A stretch of DNA of 64,000 bases from Christensenella sp. UBA4379 (GTDB lineage: Bacteria; Bacillota; Clostridia; Christensenellales; Aristaeellaceae): the NCBI GenBank assembly GCA_002391225.1, contig DGRV01000051.1:18137-82136 (forward strand), given 5' to 3'. The position numbers and the translations under genes are program-made. Under the pieces are notes generated by a model, which saw only the letters and a list, made by a program, of their open reading frames with translations, made no database searches and was not told the DNA's origin. Shown here in pieces: positions 9,316-17,028 of the stretch (within the stretch, counting starts at the first letter, position 1; the number at the start of each line of letters is the position of its first letter).

Positions 9316-10245
9316 TCAGTCCTCCTGTGTGATCAGTCCGGTGGTTTCGGGAACGCCCATCAGCAGGTTCAGGTTCTGAATCGCCGCGCCGCAGGCCCCT
9401 TTGCCCAGGTTGTCAAACCGGGCCGTGAGCAGCAGCCGCTCCTCGTTGCCCTCAACGGAAATCACCAGATCGTCCCGTCCGGTCATTTTCCCGGCGGAGA
9501 GAAAGCCGTTTTCATCTGCCTCTTCATAGCGTACCAGACCGTTTTGATAATAGCCTCTGTACAGATCGGCCAGCTCGTTTTTCCCGCAGCGGAGCTGGTC
9601 TGCATGGAGTGGCACCAGGACCTCCATGCCCGCGTAATAGGGAGCTACCACCGGGCAAAATACCGGGGGCTTTAATAGCCCGCATCGTTTGACCATTTCC
9701 GGCAGGTGCTTGTGCCGCTGAGAAAGGCCGTAGGCCCGCGGCGCGTCCAACAGCGCGTCCCGTGGGTCCCCTTCGTATTCCGCGATCATCTTCTTTCCGC
9801 CGCCGGAATAGCCGGTCAGGGAAAAGCAGCTGAGTTCTTCCTCCTCGGAGAGAACGCCCAGCTCCCGCAGCGGAGCGATCAGGGCGATGAAGCCGGTCGC
9901 GTGGCAGCCGGGATTGGCGATCCTTTTTGCCAGTCGGATCTCTTCCCGAAGGCCGCTGATTTCGGGAAAGCCGTATACCCAGCCTTCCTGGGTCCGATGG
10001 GCGGTGGAGGTGTCGATGATGGCCGTCTTTTCATTCTCGATCAGCCCGGCCGCTTCAATGGCGGCGTCGTCCGGCAGGCAGAAAAAAACGGTGTCCGCCC
10101 GGTTCATCATATCCCGGCGGGCGGCAGGGTCCTTCCGAAGCTCCTCCGGCAGGGTCATCAGCTCAATGTCCCGCCTTAAAGACAGGCGTTCCGTGATGCG
10201 GAGCCCCGTCGTCCCCGCCCGGCCGTCAATAAACACTTTCCACAT
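9316..10245 (-). CDS. argC: N-acetyl-gamma-glutamyl-phosphate reductase (type 2)
   Basis: 309 residues, first gene of the arginine operon. It reduces N-acetylglutamyl phosphate to the semialdehyde with NADPH. The N-terminal FIDGRAGTTGLRI is the nucleotide-binding loop of the shorter type-2 ArgC family, and the catalytic cysteine is in IANPGCHATGFIAL. The length (about 310 rather than 345) also fits type 2. GGAGG lies 9 nt before the ATG. Transcription comes from a consensus promoter covered by an ARG-box-like palindrome. Confidence 0.93.
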   Translation of the reverse strand: MWKVFIDGRAGTTGLRITERLSLRRDIELMTLPEELRKDPAARRDMMNRADTVFFCLPDDAAIEAAGLIENEKTAIIDTSTAHRTQEGWVYGFPEISGLREEIRLAKRIANPGCHATGFIALIAPLRELGVLSEEEELSCFSLTGYSGGGKKMIAEYEGDPRDALLDAPRAYGLSQRHKHLPEMVKRCGLLKPPVFCPVVAPYYAGMEVLVPLHADQLRCGKNELADLYRGYYQNGLVRYEEADENGFLSAGKMTGRDDLVISVEGNEERLLLTARFDNLGKGACGAAIQNLNLLMGVPETTGLITQED

Positions 10246-10293
10246 AAAACCCGTCCTCCCGTCCTTCAGGCCCTGCCGGGCAGGAACTGAATA

Positions 10294-10307
10294 TGTATAA
10301 TTATACG
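10294..10307. promoter_or_regulatory. ARG-box-like palindrome 1 (ArgR operator candidate)
   Basis: TGTATAATTATACG, a near-perfect palindrome that contains the -10 box of the argC promoter. It fits the TGNAT-W4-ATNCA shape of ArgR/AhrC half-site pairs. Binding here would block RNA polymerase. Confidence 0.55.
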
Positions 10308-10327
10308 TGTTAATATGAATTTGTCAA
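10300..10327 (-). promoter_or_regulatory. Promoter of the argCJBD operon
   Basis: On the minus strand TTGACA, a 16-bp spacer and TATAAT. Both hexamers are perfect consensus. It is flanked and overlapped by two ARG-box-like palindromes. Confidence 0.75.
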
Positions 10328-10336
10328 GGTATAGTC

Positions 10337-10350
10337 TGTATTTTTATACA
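10337..10350. promoter_or_regulatory. ARG-box-like palindrome 2
   Basis: TGTATTTTTATACA, with perfect TGTAT/ATACA arms, just upstream of the argC -35 box. Its centre is 43 bp (about four helical turns) from the first palindrome, so one ArgR hexamer could hold both. No argR gene is in the window. Confidence 0.55.
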
Positions 10351-10463
10351 TTTTTAATGCAGATATACAGATCAACCAATCCCCGCCCAGATTCTCCATC
10401 CGTCAAGGTGAGCCAGCAGAATCGTGCGCCTCGCGGGGCTTTAAAAAAACTTTTCGCAGATAC

Positions 10464-10494
10464 TTGACTTAGAGGTAACTTTAAGATTTATGAT
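10464..10494 (+). promoter_or_regulatory. MerR-type promoter/operator of the MATE gene
   Basis: TTGACT and TATGAT separated by 19 bp, the over-long spacer typical of MerR-family-activated promoters. The spacer holds the imperfect palindrome CTTAGAGGTAACTTTAAG (10468-10485). The same 18 bp occurs, inverted, at 15764-15781 before the aldo/keto reductase operon and next to the merR gene. The rest of the 391-bp argC-MATE spacer holds only the arg promoter and about 140 bp of untranslated leader for the MATE gene, in which I see nothing else. Confidence 0.8.
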
Positions 10495-10636
10495 GTCCCG
10501 GGTTTCTCTGGCACGCTGTTTCCCGCTGCTGCCGGCAGGACGTTACCGCCAGCCCGGACTTGGCAGGGCAAACCTTTTGAATGTCTTGTGATTCTTCATT
10601 TTGTATTTAGACCATCTGAAATAAGAGGACATCCTC

Positions 10637-11995
10637 ATGAGACATACCACTACCATGAACATGACGGAAGGAAGGCCACTGGTCCTGTTGACCGTCTTTG
10701 CGCTGCCGCTGCTCATCGGCAACGTGTTTCAGCAAGCCTATAACCTGGCCGACTCCATGATCGTCGGTCGGATGCTCGGGGCCAACGCCCTGGCGGCCGT
10801 CGGGGCGACGGGGTCAATTTCTTTCCTGTTTTTTTCCATTTTCAACGGCATCAGCGGCGGCTGCGGCATCGTGACCGCCCAGTATTTCGGAGCCAAGCAG
10901 GATCAGCAGGTGCGCTCCGCCATCGTCAATTCCGCCTATATTACCCTGGCCTCTTCCCTTTTGACCGGCCTTGTTTCCTTCCTGATGGTGCCCACAGTGC
11001 TGACCTGGATGGGCACTCCCCCGGAGATCCTGCCGGACGCCATCACCTATATGCGGATGACGGCCGTTTCGGTACCGCTGATCGCCATTTACAATTACGC
11101 TTCCTCCATGCAGCGGGCCCTGGGCGACTCCCGCACGCCGCTGTATTTCCTGGTGGTTTCCTGCGTGCTCAACATCGGGCTGGACATCCTCTTTATTGGC
11201 ACCTTCCGCATGGGCGTCTTCGGAGCGGCCTTTGCCACGATGCTTTCCCAGATGCTGGCGGGCTTCGGCTCTCTCTTATACGCTTACCGGACGAACCCCT
11301 ATTTCCGCCTCAAACGCAGATACCTGACCCCGAACCCTGCCATCCTGAAAGATGCGCTCCAGCTGGGCCTTCCGCTGGCCCTTCAGTGGAGCCTGATCGC
11401 CATTTCTACTACGGCCCTGCAGACGGTGGTCAATTCCTTTGGTCCCACGGCCGTGGCGGCCTTTACCGCCACCAACCGCCTGGACCAGTTGGTGCAGCAG
11501 CCCTACAACTCCATGAGCATGTCCCTGTCCACCTACTCCGGGCAGAACATGGGGGCAGGCAAAACAGACCGGATTCGGATGGGCTTTAAGGACAGTTTGC
11601 TGGCCATGCTGGTGCTCGCCGCCTTCATGACGCTGATCATGCAGCTGTTCGGGGAAAACCTGGTCGGCCTGTTCGTCCACGAAAGGGAAGTTATTCAGAT
11701 GGGCGGAAAGGCCCTCAAAATCACCAGCCTGTTTTACGCCTTCCTGGGAATCATCTATGTTACCCGGGGCGTGCTGAACGGCGTGGGCGACGCCCTGTTT
11801 TCCCTGATCAACGGGTTTGTGGAAATTGTCGGCCGCGTCGGCCTGCCGCTCTTGCTCCTCCGGTTGACAGATACCGGAGTCTGGACCATCTGGACCACCG
11901 CGGGCCTCACGTGGGCGCTGTCGGGCATTTTCTGCGTGGCCCGGTATATGTACTGGAAAAGAAAGATCAGACGCGCAGAAACCGCCCGTTCTTAA
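10637..11995 (+). CDS. MATE-family multidrug/metabolite exporter
   Basis: 452 residues, the usual length for a 12-helix MATE transporter. The N-terminal half begins PLVLLTVFALPLLIGNVF then QQAYNLADSMIVGRMLG, a strongly conserved NorM/DinF-type pattern. The second half repeats the fold. These carriers export organic cations or toxic metabolites against Na+ or H+ gradients at the cytoplasmic membrane. AGAGGA precedes the start. It is transcribed from a MerR-type promoter shared with the convergent redox operon, so it may export the compound that the operon detoxifies. The substrate cannot be told from sequence. Confidence 0.9.
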   Translation: MRHTTTMNMTEGRPLVLLTVFALPLLIGNVFQQAYNLADSMIVGRMLGANALAAVGATGSISFLFFSIFNGISGGCGIVTAQYFGAKQDQQVRSAIVNSAYITLASSLLTGLVSFLMVPTVLTWMGTPPEILPDAITYMRMTAVSVPLIAIYNYASSMQRALGDSRTPLYFLVVSCVLNIGLDILFIGTFRMGVFGAAFATMLSQMLAGFGSLLYAYRTNPYFRLKRRYLTPNPAILKDALQLGLPLALQWSLIAISTTALQTVVNSFGPTAVAAFTATNRLDQLVQQPYNSMSMSLSTYSGQNMGAGKTDRIRMGFKDSLLAMLVLAAFMTLIMQLFGENLVGLFVHEREVIQMGGKALKITSLFYAFLGIIYVTRGVLNGVGDALFSLINGFVEIVGRVGLPLLLLRLTDTGVWTIWTTAGLTWALSGIFCVARYMYWKRKIRRAETARS

Positions 11996-12010
11996 AACAG
12001 GCGGTTTCTG
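11976..12010. terminator. Inverted repeat at the MATE/SDR convergent junction
   Basis: Perfect 11-bp arms CAGAAACCGCC / GGCGGTTTCTG with the MATE stop codon in the 13-nt loop. It lies between convergent genes and probably ends transcription on one or both strands, although the T-tract is poor. Confidence 0.5.
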
Positions 12011-12035
12011 AAAAAGCTTCGTAATTTCCTTAAGC

Positions 12036-12752
12036 TTACCAGGAATAGGGTTTCCCTTCGTAGGTGATGAACACCGGTCCGTTTTTATCGTGCCGCCTGT
12101 CTTCAAACAGCAGGCGCAGGGTTTCCGCGTGCTCGTAAGGGTCCAGCGGCGCTTCATGGTTGTCCGGGTTCGTGCGGATCCAGCCGGGATGGACGCAGAT
12201 AATATTGAAATTCGGGTCGTTCCTGAAATAATTGCGCATCGTCATGGTGAGCATGTTCAGGGCGGCCTTTTCTGTGCCGTAATCCAGGTAGAAGGTCCGG
12301 TAGCATTTGCCGATGCTGCCCGCTTCGGAGGAAATGTTCACAACCAGCGCGCCCATCTTACTCTTTTTAAGCAGGGGCAGGAAGGCCTTCAGCACACGGA
12401 TCGGGCCGACCGCTCCCACATTGACCGCCGGGGCGATCAGGTCCAGATCGAAATCCGGCAGTTCCTTCATCGTGTCCGCCGAGGCGGTGGTCGCGTTGTT
12501 GATGATCAGGTCAACGGCGTCCGTCCAGCGGGCCGCTTCCTGGGCGGCCTGGTTGACCGAGGCCGTGGAAGCGATGTCCATGGTCAGGACGTACAGCCGG
12601 TCCGGATATTCCAGCTGTAGTTTTTCCAGCGCCTCCGAAGGACGGCGGATGCTGGCAAGCACCCGGTCCCCATGCTCGAGATAGCGCTTCACCAGGTTAA
12701 ACCCCAGCGCGTAGGGCCGGCGCGTGCCGGTAATCAATACGGTCTGCGGCAT
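12036..12752 (-). CDS. Short-chain dehydrogenase/reductase (SDR)
   Basis: 238 residues, classical SDR length. The cofactor loop is TGTRRPYALG (a variant of TGxxxGxG), followed by NNATTA in place of NNAG, the catalytic serine in NISSEAG and the YxxxK pair in YGTEKAAL. It therefore keeps the Ser-Tyr-Lys triad and should oxidise or reduce an alcohol/carbonyl with NAD(P). AAGGAGG lies 6 nt before the ATG. Last gene of a four-gene operon under the MerR-type promoter. The substrate is unknown. Confidence 0.85.
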   Translation of the reverse strand: MPQTVLITGTRRPYALGFNLVKRYLEHGDRVLASIRRPSEALEKLQLEYPDRLYVLTMDIASTASVNQAAQEAARWTDAVDLIINNATTASADTMKELPDFDLDLIAPAVNVGAVGPIRVLKAFLPLLKKSKMGALVVNISSEAGSIGKCYRTFYLDYGTEKAALNMLTMTMRNYFRNDPNFNIICVHPGWIRTNPDNHEAPLDPYEHAETLRLLFEDRRHDKNGPVFITYEGKPYSW

Positions 12753-12791
12753 AAAGCCCCTCCTTGATGTATGTTGAAAAGTTAATACACT

Positions 12792-13682
12792 TTACCAGCT
12801 GACCGGGTGCAGGACGGACGGATCGATGTGACGAACGTCCGGCGAACCGGTGCGGACCATCATGGTCTTGAGCTCGTCCGTCATACTTTGGATCACCTGG
12901 GCGGCGGCTTCCGGGCCGCCGTTGGCGAGCGGCTCCATCAGCGGACGGCCGACCGATACGGCGCTTGCCCCCAGGGCCAGGGCCTTGAAGGCGTCGAAGC
13001 CGTCCAGGATCCCGCCGTCGACGATGATGATGAAGTCATCCCCCATCGCCTTTCGGATCTCCCGGGCCTGCATGGCGGGCGGGGTGGCCCAGCGCATCAG
13101 GCCGTTGTGGTGGCTCAGGATTACCCCGGCGCAGCCAATGTCCCGGCAGACCTGGGCGTCGTGGACGCTGAGCGCTCCCTTGACCAGGAAGGGCAGCTTC
13201 GTCGCCCCAACATAGTGCATGAGCTCCGCCAGCGTCGGCAGCTTCAGCGGCATCCCCAGGACGACGGAATCCCGGTCGTCGGCTGCGTTGACAGCGTGCT
13301 CCACGTCCATCCCCACGGCGACGGCCCCGTTCTGTTCCGCGCAGAGCAGGCGGCTCAGGACGGCTTCCTCATCCGCGTAGGGCTTGACGATCTTGATGAC
13401 CTTGGCCCCGGTTTTCAGTACCGCCTCCAGCTCCCCGCAGTCGCCCATGCCGATGCAGCAGGCGGCGTTGGCCAGCTTCGCGGCTTTTGCCAGGGCAGGC
13501 ATGCCCGGCTTTAAATGGCTGAGGGCGGCGGTCATGATCGGCGTGTCGAAGACCTGGCCGAACAGCTCTGTTTGGGCGGTCGGATGAACGGCGCCCACGA
13601 TGCGGCCTTCCACCAGCAGATGGTCCAGATACCGGCGGTTGATGGCCTCGGAATCGCCGGAGAGCGGACAGTTGTTGGACAT
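12792..13682 (-). CDS. FMN-dependent alpha-hydroxy-acid dehydrogenase-like protein
   Basis: 296 residues with a TIM-barrel FMN fold. The C-terminal FMN phosphate region IIVDGGILDGFDAFKALALG followed by ASAVSVGRP is typical of lactate/glycolate oxidase relatives. ILSHHNGL corresponds to the SNHGGR active-site segment, with the arginine replaced, so a classical alpha-hydroxy acid may not be the substrate. It is shorter than LldD (about 380) and lacks its N-terminal part. AAGGAGG precedes the start. It sits between the SDR and a sugar isomerase-like gene in the MerR-controlled operon. Confidence 0.75.
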   Translation of the reverse strand: MSNNCPLSGDSEAINRRYLDHLLVEGRIVGAVHPTAQTELFGQVFDTPIMTAALSHLKPGMPALAKAAKLANAACCIGMGDCGELEAVLKTGAKVIKIVKPYADEEAVLSRLLCAEQNGAVAVGMDVEHAVNAADDRDSVVLGMPLKLPTLAELMHYVGATKLPFLVKGALSVHDAQVCRDIGCAGVILSHHNGLMRWATPPAMQAREIRKAMGDDFIIIVDGGILDGFDAFKALALGASAVSVGRPLMEPLANGGPEAAAQVIQSMTDELKTMMVRTGSPDVRHIDPSVLHPVSW

Positions 13683-13697
13683 GGGTTCTTTCCTCCT

Positions 13698-14540
13698 TCA
13701 GTCGGCGATGCCGGCCAGGCGGGCCTGGTCCGCCAGATGGATATAAGCCTTTTCGTATTCGGAAAAGGTCTGCATATGCTCCAAAAGCACCGGCGCATCG
13801 GCAGGCAGATAGCGGTCCATGATGGTCAGGATGTTCTGGAAGTTCAGATCCCCTTCTCCCGGATCGCACTCCTCCAGCATCGTGGTCAGCCTGGTCAAAT
13901 TCATCCGGCTGTCCTTGATGTGGGTGCTTTTGATGTACGGGGCGAGGGTGCGGAAGCACTCCTCCACAAAGCCCTCCGCGTAGAGATACCGCCTGGGGCA
14001 GTTGATCATGTTCACAAAGTCCATGTGGGCCCCAAACTGCGCCCGGTCCACGTCCCGGATCAATTGGAGATAGGCCTCCGGACTGTCCGGCACCATCCAG
14101 GGCATGGGCTCCAGGCAGTAAAAGGCCCGCTTGGGCTGCACGCTGTCGATGATGTCCCGGACGCTTCGGATGATTTCCTCATAGGTTTCTTTCGTAAAAT
14201 TGCTTTTGTCCGCGGCGTCCCAGCCGACGCTGCTCCTGGTGCCGGCGATATTGACGCAGCAGGGAATCCCCCATTCGTCCGCCAGGGCCAGCTGGCCCTT
14301 GGCGTATTCCAGGGCGGCTGCCGCTTTGGCAGGATCGGGATCAAAGAGGTTTTTCCATACGCCCGCTTCCGCGATGACGGCTCCCTGGCGCTTTGCGGCT
14401 TCGCAGTATGCTTTGATCGTCTCCCGCGGGGTGCGGCAGTCAAAAGGCGCGGTGACGGCTTTAAAATGAGAAGCGGCCAGCAGCTTTTCCCATTCCTCCG
14501 GGCTCTGATAAGGCCCGGCCACAGTTCCGCCCAGCAGCAT
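13698..14540 (-). CDS. Sugar phosphate isomerase/epimerase-like TIM barrel
   Basis: 280 residues, resembling the xylose-isomerase-like AP_endonuc_2 family. Conserved acidic and histidine residues expected for the divalent metal site appear in CLEPMPWMV, GAHMDFVN, STHIKDSRM and GEGDLNFQ. Members act on sugars, inositols or keto acids, and close relatives often partner with oxidoreductases. The start ATG has GGGGGAAGG upstream. It is second in the operon after the Fe-S aldo/keto reductase. The substrate is unassigned. Confidence 0.78.
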   Translation of the reverse strand: MLLGGTVAGPYQSPEEWEKLLAASHFKAVTAPFDCRTPRETIKAYCEAAKRQGAVIAEAGVWKNLFDPDPAKAAAALEYAKGQLALADEWGIPCCVNIAGTRSSVGWDAADKSNFTKETYEEIIRSVRDIIDSVQPKRAFYCLEPMPWMVPDSPEAYLQLIRDVDRAQFGAHMDFVNMINCPRRYLYAEGFVEECFRTLAPYIKSTHIKDSRMNLTRLTTMLEECDPGEGDLNFQNILTIMDRYLPADAPVLLEHMQTFSEYEKAYIHLADQARLAGIAD

Positions 14541-14553
14541 CGTCCTTCCCCCT

Positions 14554-15690
14554 TTACTCCGCCGTCAGCTCCCGCCACGCGGTCTGCAGGCTTTCGATGA
14601 TGTTCAGGTGCTGCGGGCAGGCGGCCTCGCAGGCCCCGCAGCCCACGCACTGGTCCGCCCCGCTGTTCTTTTCCCGGATCTGTCGCAGATCCCAGTCCCA
14701 CTTGGGGTTGGTATCGTACAGAGAAACGTTGTTCCAGACCGAGAACAGGCCTGGAATGTTCACCCCGTTGGGGCAGGGCATGCAGTAGCGGCAGCCGGTG
14801 CAGCCGATCTTGGTGCGGCTCAGGTAGGCGGCTCGCACCTTTTCCATCAGCTTAAGCTCTTCTTTACTCATGATGCCGCTGTCCACGGTATCAAAAATCC
14901 GCAGGTTCTCGTCGATCTGCTCCTGCTCGTTGCAGCCGGACAGTACCACGGACACCTCGGGATGGTTGCACAGCCAGCGGAAGGCCCACTCCACCGGGGA
15001 GCGTTTTACGGGGAAGGCATCGTACAGCGCCTGAACGTTGGACGGAGCCTTGGACAGCCGGCCGCCCAGCAGCCCTTCCATGATTACCACCGGGATGCCC
15101 TTTTTACCCGCAAGCTCCAGACCCTTTTTGCCGGCCTGGTTGTCCACGTCCATAAAATTGTACTGGATCTGAACCATATCCCAATCCCAGTCGTTCAGGA
15201 TGTACTCAAACTCCTCGTAAGGCCCATGGAAGGAGAAGCACTTATAGCGGATCTTTCCCGCCTGTTTCATGTCGTCAAAGAACTGGGGCGCGCCGATGGA
15301 CTTAAAGTATTCCCATTTTTCCTTGTTGATGCCGTGCATCAGATAAAAGTCGATGTGATCCGTCTGGAGCTTGGAAAGCTCGGACGAAAGAAGCGCCTCC
15401 ATCTCCGCGCGGTTATGCACGTATTCGGCGGGCATCTTGGTGGCGATGGTCACCTTGTCCCGGTAGCCGTCCCGCAGGGCCTTGCCCAGCACGATCTCGG
15501 AGGTTTTGTCCAGATACACATAGGCGGTGTCCAGATAGGTGACGCCGCCGTCGATGGCCCTGCGGATCAGGCGGATGGCCTTCTCTTCGTCGATGATGCT
15601 GTCGCCGGAAGCGGCGCCGTTAAAACGCATGCAGCCCAGGCCAAATGCGGAAGCCTGAATGTTCAGTTTGCCCATGGTGCGGCATTTCAT
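14554..15690 (-). CDS. Aldo/keto reductase with C-terminal 2[4Fe-4S] ferredoxin domain
   Basis: 378 residues. Residues 1-280 form an AKR barrel with FGLGCMRFNG, the Asp/Tyr pair YLDTAYVY, a lysine in TIATKMP and YLMHGINKE. The C-terminal part carries CTGCRYCMPCPNGVNIP and CVGCGACEAACP, two clusters that could pass electrons between NAD(P)H chemistry and ferredoxin. An ATG at 15705 has no ribosome site, while GGAGG is 8 nt before the ATG at 15690, so that start is used. It is the first gene after the MerR-type promoter. Such Fe-S AKRs are common in anaerobes but mostly uncharacterised. Confidence 0.88.
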   Translation of the reverse strand: MKCRTMGKLNIQASAFGLGCMRFNGAASGDSIIDEEKAIRLIRRAIDGGVTYLDTAYVYLDKTSEIVLGKALRDGYRDKVTIATKMPAEYVHNRAEMEALLSSELSKLQTDHIDFYLMHGINKEKWEYFKSIGAPQFFDDMKQAGKIRYKCFSFHGPYEEFEYILNDWDWDMVQIQYNFMDVDNQAGKKGLELAGKKGIPVVIMEGLLGGRLSKAPSNVQALYDAFPVKRSPVEWAFRWLCNHPEVSVVLSGCNEQEQIDENLRIFDTVDSGIMSKEELKLMEKVRAAYLSRTKIGCTGCRYCMPCPNGVNIPGLFSVWNNVSLYDTNPKWDWDLRQIREKNSGADQCVGCGACEAACPQHLNIIESLQTAWRELTAE

Positions 15691-15724
15691 TTGTTTTTCC
15701 TCCATTTCGTGTTGCCGGAAGCGG

Positions 15725-15753
15725 TTGACAGCTGTGCAGGTTCTTTATATAAT
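15725..15753 (+). promoter_or_regulatory. Promoter of the merR gene
   Basis: Perfect TTGACA, 17 bp, perfect TATAAT. The 18-bp MerR palindrome (15764-15781) falls on the expected transcription start, so bound MerR would repress its own gene. Confidence 0.75.
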
Positions 15754-15754
15754 G

Positions 15755-15785
15755 ATTCTAAACCTTAAAGTTACCTCTAAGTCAA
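15755..15785 (-). promoter_or_regulatory. MerR-type promoter/operator of the aldo/keto reductase operon
   Basis: On the minus strand TTGACT, a 19-bp spacer and TAGAAT. The spacer carries CTTAGAGGTAACTTTAAG, identical to the element before the MATE gene, and the divergent merR gene lies beside it. Confidence 0.82.
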
Positions 15786-15807
15786 TAGAGTTCGGGAGGA
15801 AAATTCC

Positions 15808-16194
15808 ATGTATTCCATCCAGGATGTCAGCAAAAAAACCGGTCTTTCCGCCCATACCCTGCGGTATTACGAAAAGGAGGGCCTGCTTTCCCATGTAGAC
15901 CGCAGCCCGGGCGGCTTCCGCCAGTATACCGAAGAGGACATGGAAGCCCTCGGCCTGATCTGCTGCCTGAAAAACACGGGGATGTCCCTGCAGGAGATCA
16001 CCCGTTTCGTCAGCCTGACCCACGAGGGCGACCAGACGCTGAAGAAGCGGGTGGAGCTGCTTCGGGAGCACCGCGAAAACGTCATCCGCCGGATGCAGGA
16101 AATGCAGAAATATCTTGAAAAGGTCACCTGGAAGCTCAATTACTTTTCTGAAAAGCTGCACGCCTATGAAGCCGGGGAGGAAGAAAAGAAATGA
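15808..16194 (+). CDS. MerR-family regulator (AdhR/NmlR-like thiol-sensor candidate)
   Basis: 128 residues. The winged helix begins MYSIQDVSKKTGLSAHTLRY and the C-terminal half is the dimerisation coiled coil. Cysteines 52 and 53 (GLICCLKNTGMSLQEI) sit where AdhR-type regulators of Bacillus carry their single aldehyde-sensing cysteine (recalled alignment, same spacing from the RYYE motif). There is no C-terminal ligand domain. It lies divergent from the aldo/keto reductase operon, and two identical operators in the window point to autoregulation plus activation of the operon and the MATE gene. A good ribosome site (GGGAGGA) precedes the ATG. Confidence 0.88.
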   Translation: MYSIQDVSKKTGLSAHTLRYYEKEGLLSHVDRSPGGFRQYTEEDMEALGLICCLKNTGMSLQEITRFVSLTHEGDQTLKKRVELLREHRENVIRRMQEMQKYLEKVTWKLNYFSEKLHAYEAGEEEKK

Positions 16195-17015
16195 ATACGT
16201 TTCTGCGCTCCGTTTTAAAGACAAAGACGGCAGAGGGCGAAGGAGCGCTTTGGTGGCTTGGTCAGATGGGCCTGCTGATCCGCCTGGGCGGGATGACCCT
16301 GTGCGTGGACTATTACGCGTCCGACGGCCCCGGGCGGCAGTTTCCCCCGCCGGTCCCCGCCGAGGAAATGACGGGCATCGACGTGTTTTTGGGAACGCAC
16401 AACCACCTGGACCACATCGATCATGCCTCCTGGCGGATCTGGGCGAAGCGCAATCCCCGCGCCCTGTTCGTCTTTCCGGCCGCCCACCTGAAAGCCGTAT
16501 TAGAGGACGGCGTTGCCCCCGAAAACTGCCGCCCGATCAACGACGGAGAAAGCGTCCAGATCGGCTCCGTTACGGTGCGCGCCGTCGCCGCCGCTCACGA
16601 ATTCCTGGACCGGGACCCGGAGACGGGGCTCTATCCCTGCCTCCAGTACATCATCGAGGGAAACGGCCTGCGCGTCTATCACGCGGGAGACACCCTGCGT
16701 TATGAGGGGATGCTGCCCAGGCTTAAAGCTTTCGGGCCCATCGACGCGGCCCTCCTCCCCATCAACGGGCGGGACGGAGTTCGGTACCGCCGAAACTGCA
16801 TCGGCAACATGACCTTTCAGGAGGCCGCCGACCTGGCGGGCGAGCTTCGTCCCCGTCTGGTGATGCCCGGTCATTGGGACCTGTTTGCCGATAATCCCGG
16901 CGACCCGGACGCCTTTGACGACTATCTGGACGCAAAATATCCAGGACAGATGCTTGTCATAAAGCCGGACCGTCTGTCCCCGGTCCGGCTCTGCGCGAAG
17001 GTTATGAAAGAATAA
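16191..17015 (+). CDS. MBL-fold metal-dependent hydrolase (UlaG-like)
   Basis: 274 residues. A metallo-beta-lactamase fold with the metal motif THNHLDHIDHAS (HxHxDH), a further ligand region in YHAGDTLRYEG and MPGHWDLF near the end. It resembles the L-ascorbate-6-phosphate lactonase branch. Its ATG overlaps the merR stop (ATGA), so the two are translated from one message and the enzyme is probably part of the same stress response, for example opening a lactone or thioester. The substrate is not established. Confidence 0.82.
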   Translation: MNTFLRSVLKTKTAEGEGALWWLGQMGLLIRLGGMTLCVDYYASDGPGRQFPPPVPAEEMTGIDVFLGTHNHLDHIDHASWRIWAKRNPRALFVFPAAHLKAVLEDGVAPENCRPINDGESVQIGSVTVRAVAAAHEFLDRDPETGLYPCLQYIIEGNGLRVYHAGDTLRYEGMLPRLKAFGPIDAALLPINGRDGVRYRRNCIGNMTFQEAADLAGELRPRLVMPGHWDLFADNPGDPDAFDDYLDAKYPGQMLVIKPDRLSPVRLCAKVMKE

Positions 17016-17028
17016 CTTTTAAGTCTTG

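Noticed and set aside
8056..9675. 539-residue plus-strand frame across argJ/argC
   Set aside because: Antisense of two certain arginine genes; His/Gly/Val-rich with no motif.
10246..10636. Riboswitch or T-box leader in the argC-MATE spacer
   Set aside because: The argC leader is only about 45 nt and shows no stem or T-box motif; the MATE leader of about 140 nt has no recognisable aptamer.
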